14,412 nucleotides of DNA from Psilocybe azurescens (lineage: Eukaryota; Basidiomycota; Agaricomycetes; Agaricales; Agrocybaceae): positions 1 to 14,412 of the forward strand of contig JAJIRX010000013.1 in NCBI GenBank assembly GCA_023853785.1, read 5' to 3'. Below are positions 1 to 6,860 of the stretch, one piece after another (the stretch's first letter is position 1; each line of letters opens with the position of its first letter). A program made the translations under genes and the position numbers. The notes below the pieces were generated by a model. It was given only the letters and a program-made list of their open reading frames with translations. It was not told the origin of the DNA and did no database searches.

Positions 1-2959
1 GCAGCTATTGTAGATAGCCTAAAAGTGCGATGGGCCACAGAGCTACGGAAGGATGATTTGGAGGAAGACGGAACACTTTCCAATGGTTTTAATACATCTT
101 GTGTGTTCTCAGTTGTATTTGAGCTGGCGGAAGAGCGGATAGCGGTGGCGAGGCGGCGGCATGGAAGTTCTGTGGGAAGGCGGTGGACGAAGAGTGATAG
201 AACCCGAATTAAAGTTGGAAGACGCAGACGCAGATCCTGCATTGGAATGTGAAGTCTTGCGAACCGAAGCTGCGCACAGATGAACCCGATGCTCGCTTGT
301 TTGAACGACGGTAAATTAGAGACTACGCTTTTGTCGCTACTTTGAGCTGAGTTAGGAGTAGTCGCTCGTTCGGAAATGGACGAGTTTGTTACTGGTGGTG
401 ATTGCATAGTGGGAATTGCGGAGGTGGTTCACTAGGTGGAGTCAATCGATTTGGGAAGAGCGCCTTGCCGCGACCACCGCCGCGCACTTCTTTGTACCAG
501 AGCTGCGCTTCGTACTAAGCTTGACCTTTCTGTGCTTATAGCATTCTCAGCTGATGCATAGTGGAAACTGACCGAAGCGATGGAGCTCGCGGTCGTTGTT
601 CTGGGGTGCCGAATTGAAAGCTGACAGATGTCCTGGACTCGATGGCGGTTCCGTTTCGGCCCTTTCGGTGAACACTACAGATTGTGTAAGGCTGGTCCGG
701 CGGGATCTATCGTTCCCATTAGCATCAACCCCGGTGTCCTGATTCGTAGGTGTAGAAGTCGTAGACGTCCAACGTTTACGTGGAGGAGGCTGCAAAGAAA
801 GTGCCCTATGGAGAAACCTCTAGTTGTTCTGTTGACAGGAGCAGATGCCGACGGGCTCGGTTCCACACTGGCCCATCGGATTGGTGGATGTTCTGAGAGA
901 ATCTTCCTGTCTATGCGGCGGTCGATTGGGCTCACTGGCCCAGAGAACGGTAAGCGCGAAATGGGTGCACTTATAGTGGTATTGATGGACTGTGTATCTG
1001 CGGTGCTTGAGCGCAGCATGCTAAGCAAATTGCTTCCCATACTGGTAAAGGATTCCTCGTAACCTTCTCGATCTATGTGTCTTTCGGATTCAATGGATGC
1101 CGCCCTTGAGGTCGACCGTGGGCGCGAGTTCGAAAAAGTCCCTTCAATGCTGATACAGCCCCAGTAGTAGGAGATTTTGGGACAGTCGATTGTGAGCGGA
1201 CGGAGTGAGAAGAAACCGAAGATGCATAGGTCCCTTTTGAGTCATTGAAATTGGTATTTATAGGGCTAATCGTTTGTGATGATCTCGAATTTGGGTTGGG
1301 TGATGTGACTAAATTTTGAGCACGAATAGTGAGCATGACATCCATGTCTCCACGTGGTTCATTGTTGCCCAAAGTATGAGCGGGAATTAACCCAGCACGA
1401 ACCGTACTATTAAACTGTCAGCATATATTCATGATAAATAGAGAAGTTCTATTACCGCTGTCCAAGGATAGCATTCTTGATATCGGTGATCCATTTCTGA
1501 GCCACCACTAGGTCAGGTATTTGCAAAAGCCACATAGTATGACCTCCTTCTTCAATGGTATACTCCTTCTTCATCGCGCCGACATCTGCGCCTCCGACCT
1601 TGATAACATGCCGTTTTCCTCCAACTTCTTCTTCGGAGACAAAAACAACACTGTCCTCGTTGATCTCCAATCTCTCCAGTTCCCTCTCTTCACGACCAGA
1701 AGTCTTGAATAGATGTAGATAAGAAACAGCAGGGCCCTGTCCTCGTGTGACTGGCGTAGCGGGTGAAGATAAAATCAGATATCGACTTTTCCAATTTTTG
1801 GAGAGGGCAAATATGCGTAACGAAGAAGGCGGGTAATATTTTGGGAACACCCCATTGCATTGCTTGAAGGCAGTAAGAGTGGATACAGTGGATGGAAATG
1901 GGGAATCGGCGCTATCGTCATTGAATTGGCTTGACTGTGTGCCACTGAGCCCGAACGATATCTTCCACCTTGTGGAGGTTGTTGGGGAATGATGCCCACA
2001 GACAGACTCGATCCTTCCGGGGACCTTGCTTCAACATTTGGAACAGAGTCAGAGTTACTCGGATATCCTAACGGTAACTCAGATACGGGAGGGTGTTCCT
2101 CGTCGTCTTCATCTGTTGTACTGTCCTCACGCGATTGACTATCCGGTGACACCAAGAACGGACCCAGACCAATGGCTCGTGCGGCCTCCCTGTCGGAGAT
2201 GGTTACGTTCCTCGTCCTCTTCATCTCTACGTGCACTAATTTCGATCACGTCTGGAAGGATAATTGGAGTCGGTGGTTGTCGCACAGATTGTGGCCTCCG
2301 CCGCCCAAACCTGAAGCCCAATGCATCGGAAGCCGCCACTAAGAGACTTCCTCGGAATTTGCTGCGACCATTAAGGGCGCCATCTGCAGTAGATGGCCGT
2401 GTTTTATTATGAGATGAGTAGGGAGATGCTCCGTTGTAATGCGATACATAGGTTTCTCTGCCTGTTGTTCAATCCGGCTTCCGGTCACAATAGGCTCAAT
2501 CGACAGAGAGAAGGGCCTGACTCGTACCAAAGTTGGACACATTGTCTACATGGGGCCCACGAATAGGTTCTTTGCCTTTATTAGTTGACTTTGAGTTGGA
2601 AAGACTCCTGGTCTCGATGGAACGTTCTGTGTTCTTGGCGAGCTTCATGCCTCGGTGGACGATTGGTGCGTCCTGGATGGAACCACGACGGAGTGGGAAA
2701 AGATCTAAACCAGGTGAAGACGTTCTGGGAATGTAGGGCTCGCTAGTGAGCGAGGAGTAGGGACTCGAGTGATGAGCTGTAAGGGCGAGGGCGGTCAGAG
2801 AAACATAAATGGTGAAATAGAGACCATCATATTTTGATAGGTTATACTAGTCCTCCTGGATTCGAATATGATCCAGCAGTCGCGGACTAATTATAAATGG
2901 TTTTTGAATGAAGCACTTACCATTGTTGTTCCATTGGACAGCGCCTCTCCGGAGGACAT
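1..2959 (-). CDS. PH-domain protein with long disordered flanks (C-terminus cut by the window edge)
   Basis: The recognisable core is a pleckstrin-homology domain encoded at about 1836-1456. It contains KNWKSRYLIL (strand 1), SYLHLFK, LERLEINEDSVVF, and a terminal helix around WLLQIPDLVVAQKWITDIKN, whose Trp is the usual PH helix residue. PH domains bind phosphoinositides or protein partners at membranes; the ligand here is unknown. N-terminal (about 2776-1850) and C-terminal (1406-1) regions are Ser/Pro/Arg-rich and probably disordered, with conserved-looking islands such as LQPPPRKRWTSTTS and RRWSRQGALPK. I recall this arrangement from basidiomycete PH proteins of unknown function. Likely introns lie at 1407-1455 and 2777-2920 (GTAAGT donor). 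The ATG at 2959-2957 (MSSGEALSNG) is provisional, since it is not in phase with the next exon as sequenced. About a dozen single-base frame breaks occur. The protein continues past position 1. The family call is firm for the PH domain and weaker for the full model. Confidence 0.72.
1407..1455 (-). other. Intron in the PH-protein gene
   Basis: A 49-nt GTAATA...TAG intron lies just after the PH domain. Splicing joins ...ILGQ-CG to T-ACGGTTCGTGCT, giving GQRTVRAGL followed by the NNEPRGDMDV segment in one frame. Without splicing a stop follows immediately. Confidence 0.7.
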
Positions 2960-3027
2960 CGCACTCGTAGAACAGAAAGATTATGGCCGATCCTAAAACG
3001 AACAAGTACCCATTTCTACAGAAAATA

Positions 3028-3052
3028 GGCTCTGGTGTCATGTCTGGAATGG
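3028..3052 (+). repeat. Left terminal inverted repeat of the 1.64-kb element
   Basis: Exact 25-nt inverted match to 4639-4663. The adjacent outer bases do not match, which fixes the element boundary at the G of GGCTCTGG. Confidence 0.75.
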
Positions 3053-3067
3053 CCCTAACGCCTAATC

Positions 3068-3188
3068 GGGTGTTAAGTATCCCAATTGGGCGACACTTAA
3101 CGCCTAATTGGGCCAAATTATCGCCCAATTAGGCGTTAAGCATCGCCCAATTAGGACACTTAACGCCCAATTGGGATACTTAACACCC
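3068..3188. repeat. Compound palindrome or hairpin built from CCCAATTGGG / GGCGTTAAG units
   Basis: There are two nested inverted repeats. The outer arms are 3068-3092 and 3164-3188 (25 nt, perfect). The inner arms are 3096-3113 and 3123-3140 (18 nt, perfect) around a 9-nt loop at 3114-3122. An extra repeat unit (about 3141-3163) makes the right side longer. The 10-nt palindrome CCCAATTGGG occurs at 3081-3090, 3166-3175 and 3186-3195. The structure lies just inside the left end of the 1.64-kb element and could form a cruciform or long RNA hairpin. No comparable structure lies next to the right end. Confidence 0.8.
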
Positions 3189-3252
3189 AATTGGGAACAT
3201 CAAATGTTGAAACTCAGTTCGGTAGTTTATTCACACGCTTCAAATTTGCGTT

Positions 3253-3561
3253 GTGAGCTACAATAGAAAGACAATTTCTTATAAGCTACAAGAGCATCTA
3301 GTGGCATACTATAAAACCTGGAGTGAACATTGGCAGGAGAAGCAAACTATGTTAGTAAGTCAGCCACAGAGACAACCACATGAGAAACAAGTATGGTCTA
3401 TCAACTATGTTTCCCATGCACTTCCTCCAGCCAAACAGCATCTGCCAGAGATTTCAAATAATCAGATAGAGACTGTTTCAGTCACTGTTGCTCAAAAATT
3501 GTTTGTGCAGAATGCAGAGCTATCATCATCAGCACTTTTTATCCAAAATGCAGTGATGTAA
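3253..3561 (+). CDS. Possible exon of a degraded or element-borne gene, unknown function
   Basis: An open frame of about 100 codons, rich in Gln, Ser and Asn, begins around 3253 without an ATG (GTG) and reads LQEHLVAYYKTWSEHW early and SSSALFIQNAVM at the end. A GTAAGA donor-like site sits at 3558 just before the stop, and a MITE-like insert starts at 3564, so the insert may lie in an intron. It falls inside the 1.64-kb inverted-repeat element and may be cargo or a remnant. I recognise no domain. It could be a chance open frame. Confidence 0.2.
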   Translation: MSYNRKTISYKLQEHLVAYYKTWSEHWQEKQTMLVSQPQRQPHEKQVWSINYVSHALPPAKQHLPEISNNQIETVSVTVAQKLFVQNAELSSSALFIQNAVM

Positions 3562-3563
3562 GA

Positions 3564-4075
3564 TACTGTACTATTACGACCAATTGTTCATGCTCTGTGA
3601 CACATGATGCTAAGTGTTCATTTTATGTAGTGTTCAAAGAGTGATGGTGACAAAAGTGTTCATAGGACCTGATAGCTTGGATAGTGACTCAGGCCTCAGG
3701 CCTTAATTATTTCTACATAACTGACTGGATTTCACACAGAAAAAATAGGGAGCAAATTTTCCCAAATGCATCAAATAGAAAGCAAAATTTGACTACATAA
3801 TCACACCAGCCGTGCACAACACACTGATTCTCCCTAATTCTCAGCTTGCCTTGAAGCATCCCAATTATTTCCAACAAAAAATACACCGTACCAATTAGAT
3901 ATAGTAGAGTATAGCTAGACCAGGTTTTTGACAGAAAAATTGAGAATTTCAACCTGTTTACAACATGAACTGAGGGTGTTTGCTTGGTACTGTGATGCGT
4001 GATGTTGACTGTAAATGTTCAGTTCACATGCCTGTGTGATGCATGATGTGAACAAACAGTCATAATAGTACAGTA
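3564..4075. mobile_element. Candidate MITE (512 bp), TA-flanked, nested in the larger element
   Basis: TACTGTACTATTA at 3564-3576 is the exact reverse complement of 4063-4075. Similarity extends to about 27 nt (3564-3590 against 4049-4075) with four mismatches, both sides reaching TGTTCA. If the outer TA at each end is the duplicated target, the terminal repeats start CTGTACTATTA, as expected for Tc1/mariner-type non-autonomous elements. Variants of TGTGAtgCATGATG recur near both ends (about 3597, 3992 and 4034). No coding capacity is visible. The inverted repeat is seen; superfamily and mobility are inferred. Confidence 0.55.
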
Positions 4076-4254
4076 TACTAGATGCCTCTCAGGCTCCTTT
4101 TGAACCCACCACACATGATACAACAATGGGTGTACTTATGTCTTATCCTGAACTATATCTATGCTTGGACCCTCAGATAATATAGATACATATGCAATAA
4201 TCTGTTTTCCTAATTTTCCCAGTTTGTCCATTAAATTAGCCTCCTTCTTCTGGA

Positions 4255-4480
4255 GTTTATGCAGTTTGGGAAAAAGAAAGCCCAAAAAATAAATGCAAAG
4301 TTTATGTTAAAGCTGGCTGTGAAGGGACAGAGTGCAAAGGAAATAATAATTGTAAGTGTTGTGAGTCTATAGAGGTATGTCTTCTATATTAATTATCACA
4401 CCGTTCACTAATAGAAAATATTAGACAGAAATGTGGATGATAAGCCTAGTATAAAGCTTCCAATATGCAAAGTTTCATAG
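4255..4480 (+). other. Possible cysteine-rich exon pair (gene remnant)
   Basis: Positions 4255-4374 read as 40 stop-free codons with six cysteines spaced C-x7-C-x4-C-x5-C-x-C-C (GCEGTECKGNNNCKCCES), a zinc-binding-like density. They end exactly at a GTATGT donor. A 40-nt candidate intron (4375-4414) ends in CACTAATAG, and the frame continues as KILDRNVDDKPSIKLP to a stop at 4478-4480. It lies inside the 1.64-kb element, downstream of the 3253 frame. No family is recognised and the upstream exon junction is unresolved. It may be a remnant of the element's own gene. Confidence 0.25.
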
Positions 4481-4638
4481 TTGTAGGACTAGATGTAAAT
4501 AAGATGATGATTTTTGAATACTTTTTCAAAGATATTTTATTAAATAATGAATTACAAAGATTCTGATCTAAGCAAATTCACCTGCATGGTTTGGGCTTTT
4601 CAGAGTCTCATATTTGAAAACAATTTTCAGATTGGAGC

Positions 4639-4663
4639 CCATTCCAGACATGACACCAGAGCC
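4639..4663 (-). repeat. Right terminal inverted repeat of the 1.64-kb element
   Basis: Exact 25-nt inverted match to 3028-3052, ending in CCAGAGCC. It is followed by GAAAAATA, which resembles the GAAAATA preceding the left repeat. Confidence 0.75.
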
Positions 4664-5438
4664 GAAAAATACTCTCTGAGTCCGGAATGTGACATGTCGT
4701 TGGCGTGCCTCAATCATTACTTCATTCTCGCTTGCCAAATTAATTGGCCCCTTAAAATATATCTTTGCAAATTTTGTCCCTTAGCTGGCCCAGGGCCTCT
4801 GGCTAGCCCCTAGCGTCTATTCCAACGTCCATGTTTTTTATCTTATCAACACAGAATACCAATAGTTCATAGCTTCATCGTGTAGTTTATTGTTGCTATG
4901 TCATGTTGTGGGCAACTTAACAACAACAGATCACATTCAACTCTTACATGGAGAGCGAAACCACTAGTCAAGAGGACCAGAAGCCAACAAAAAGCCAGAG
5001 GGAAATAAATATTTGATCAAAATCAACAAACAGTGCAACATCATCATGCATGTGTTTTATTTGGTCATATTGCCCACATACGCTTCACGTATGTACAGAC
5101 TTTCGATAAGTAATTACACACCTAGTAAAATTCTGTTAGACTGGACCTGTGAAAAGCACCACGGATGGATATTCAGCCGGACGGGTATGTGATAGTATAG
5201 GTACATGGGCGTGAGCACCCGTCGTTCATCAATTGATGCTTTAAGAATTGCATTTCCTTCCATCTGAACCAATCCAGAGAATGCGTGCGTGCGTCGCCCA
5301 ATTGTGGTGTCGTCAGAGACAGTAGGTCCCCTTTTGGAGAATTATTCTAGCCGAAAGACGTCTGCCTAGTCGTTAGTCACAATCTTGAAAGAGGACAGAA
5401 AGCGTTGGAGCTTCAATAACTATAAAAAGTTCTTGGAG

Positions 5439-6541
5439 TTAGTCGTGGTAAACTTCAAATGGTGTATGTTGTTCATACATTTGGTTTGGCTTTCCGCTGC
5501 TGGCTGGGCCTACTTTTTGCATACTTGGAAGCCGCATAGGATGCGGGGCTTCAAATATTGGTCGAAAGTCTGATCCACTGTCTTTTCTAGGATATGGCGG
5601 AAGCAAGCCCATGAGTCTTCGCAACTCCTCGTTTTCCTTTTCAAGTCGTGCAAGTTCGACATCTCTCTCTAATGCATATTCGGAGGCAGCTGCTGCCGTC
5701 CACGGTTCTCGGTCTTCTACGTCATCTGTCCGCGTTACAGGCGACTCGGCGTCTTCGCCATTCTGAGATCGAAGCACTTGTCTAAGGAGGTATGACAAGC
5801 GGACGAGCGAATTGGATATGGCTGTACTCGAGTCAAGACTTGTCTGCGCGTTTTCCTCTTCTCGTGCAAGCAGTTTGGCCTCATACTCGCGGATCAAGGT
5901 CAATTCGCGTTCTTGAACATGTTGCTGAAGGATCAAAATTAGTAGACGTTTAACTTGGAAACCTGATCAATACGCACTGCTCGGGTTCGAAATGCACCTA
6001 TTTCAGCGTGATTAGATCTTGACATCGTAAGAAGCATACACATTCTCAACTCATAAGGGTTTCCAGGGTTTGCTCGTATTCCTTTATAAGGGTATTGAGT
6101 TGCTTGTTGTCATTTTGCAGGCCTTGGTTCTCCAACGTCATGGCGGAGTTCATGTTCTCTAACTCGGCATCATATTCCTCTGCGCCCGTTTGATTCAGTC
6201 TGGCTTTTCTAAATTATGGAAAGACACCAACCCTTTGACTTATCCATATTAAATCTGAGGTCATTCTTTAGCATTACACAATGAATTGACAACTAGGTAC
6301 GCACCGACGCAGCACAAACCCTGTTTGTGAATTGACTGCTTGAGTCTGACGACAACGGTTTTAATGAGCGATTTATTGTCTAATGAGCGGAATAAATTGC
6401 CTTTATTTTGCCAGCTAGCCCATAGAGTGACACCGACATGCTTCGGTTCTGGCTGAGCTGCTCCCCGAGCTCAGTAATAACAGCCCAAAGTTGCATAAGG
6501 TCATGATCGTTACTGCTGCCATTTCCGTCCAAGATAGCCAT
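5439..6541 (-). CDS. SIKE/FGFR1OP2-family coiled-coil protein, likely STRIPAK subunit
   Basis: Six exons (6541-6401, 6345-6305, 6254-6232, 6179-6051, 5997-5963, 5924-5439) give about 284 residues with no frame break; human FGFR1OP2 is about 250. The order matches the family. An N-terminal helix contains LMQLWAVITELGEQLSQNRS. A central coiled coil reads EEYDAELENMNSAM, then NKQLNTLIKEYEQTLETLM. A second coil reads QERELTLIREYEAKLLAREE, and a final leucine-rich helix reads LARLEKENEELRRLMGL. A Pro-rich tail follows. Family members are small scaffold subunits of the STRIPAK phosphatase-kinase complex, which in filamentous fungi controls cell fusion and development. Introns are 38-55 nt; the first (6346-6400) has a GC donor. 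The start is the first ATG, just upstream of the conserved helix. It is divergent from DRS1. The family call is by pattern recognition; complex membership is inferred. Confidence 0.8.
5925..5962 (-). other. Very short intron (38 nt) in the SIKE-like gene
   Basis: GTTTCC...CTTCAG with CTACTAAT as the branch site. Removing it joins AVRIDQ to QHVQERELTL in frame, whereas reading through hits a stop. At 38 nt it is shorter than every other intron in the gene models of this window. Confidence 0.6.
6346..6400 (-). other. GC-AG intron 1 of the SIKE-like gene
   Basis: The donor is AAG|GCAATT and the acceptor GTCGTCAG, 55 nt apart. No GT donor nearby keeps the frame. Splicing joins GLAGKIK to TQAVNSQTGFVLRRF, the expected family continuation. 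Confidence 0.65.
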
Positions 6542-6860
6542 GATTCCTTCCAAAGAAATGCGATATGCAAAAGATTAAAAGTACAGTTTGGTTTGAGGCC
6601 TGCAGACCTCGAGGAGTATTAAAACCTCTGGTCTTGGAGGAGGACTAAATGGCAAATTCTCAGAGCAACAGGACTTCGAAATTGCAGGCTGACCTCAAGG
6701 AAGCGTGACCCCAGCCTGACGTGGTTGGTCAGTGCCATCAAACGGCTTAAACGGGCCGCTTAGCATAATCAATATGGTCACGTGTAATATTTTTCTTGAA
6801 AGGCTCCTGAACTTGTTACTTGCAAATTGGACGAACACTCCCTATATCTAACATTTCATC
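6542..6860. promoter_or_regulatory. Divergent promoter between the SIKE-like gene and DRS1
   Basis: 319 bp separate the two start codons on opposite strands, so this interval should hold both promoters and 5' leaders. A CTATATCTAA stretch at about 6842-6851 sits too close to the DRS1 ATG for a standard TATA box and may be leader. A near-palindrome, GAGGCCTGCAGACCTC, lies around 6595-6610. No known factor site is identified. Confidence 0.5.

Larger units (their letters stand above)
3028..4663. mobile_element. Candidate DNA transposon, 1.64 kb, with 25-nt perfect terminal inverted repeats
   Basis: Positions 3028-3052 (beginning GGCTCTGGTGTCATGTCTGG) are the exact reverse complement of 4639-4663 over 25 nt, and the match stops sharply at both outer ends. 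The flanks carry near-identical direct repeats, GAAAATA at 3021-3027 and GAAAAATA at 4664-4671. They differ by one A in a homopolymer, in a contig where homopolymer errors are common, so an 8-bp target-site duplication is plausible. Superfamilies with 8-bp duplications include hAT. No transposase motif is readable inside, so the copy looks non-autonomous or decayed. The left end lies only 68 bp upstream of the provisional PH-gene start. The inverted repeats are directly visible; the transposon call is inference. Confidence 0.6.
2960..5438. other. AT-rich, gene-poor spacer containing mobile-element remnants
   Basis: This 2.5-kb block separates the 5' end of the PH gene from the 3' end of the SIKE-like gene. 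Unlike the flanking genes it has no convincing long open frame. From 3028 to 4663 it is bounded by inverted repeats and is described separately as a candidate transposon. From 4664 to 5438 (775 bp) I see no gene, RNA or clear repeat. That stretch presumably includes the 3' untranslated region and terminator of the SIKE-like gene. Confidence 0.6.

Noticed and set aside
25..252. Plus-strand Arg-rich open frame
   Set aside because: Antisense shadow of the Ser/Pro-rich PH-protein C-terminal region.
628..1062. Plus-strand open frame of 144 codons
   Set aside because: It lies antisense to the PH-protein tail, whose minus-strand frames match conserved islands. The plus frame shows no domain or intron logic.
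1456..1850. Sec7/ARF-GEF or RhoGEF assignment for the PH protein
   Set aside because: I considered it because PH domains often follow Sec7 or DH domains. The sequence upstream of this PH domain is low complexity, with neither catalytic domain visible.
3068..3195. CRISPR-like array
   Set aside because: The repeats are inverted and lack unique spacers of constant length, and the genome is eukaryotic.
3713..3952. Minus-strand hydrophobic frame (79 codons)
   Set aside because: It lies entirely inside the AT-rich MITE-like insert. AT-rich DNA readily gives Phe/Leu-rich frames, and no motif is present.
4664..4813. Continuation of the element past the right repeat, and the 4547-4813 plus frame
   Set aside because: No inverted counterpart exists left of 3028. 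The open frame crosses the repeat boundary and shows no conserved features.
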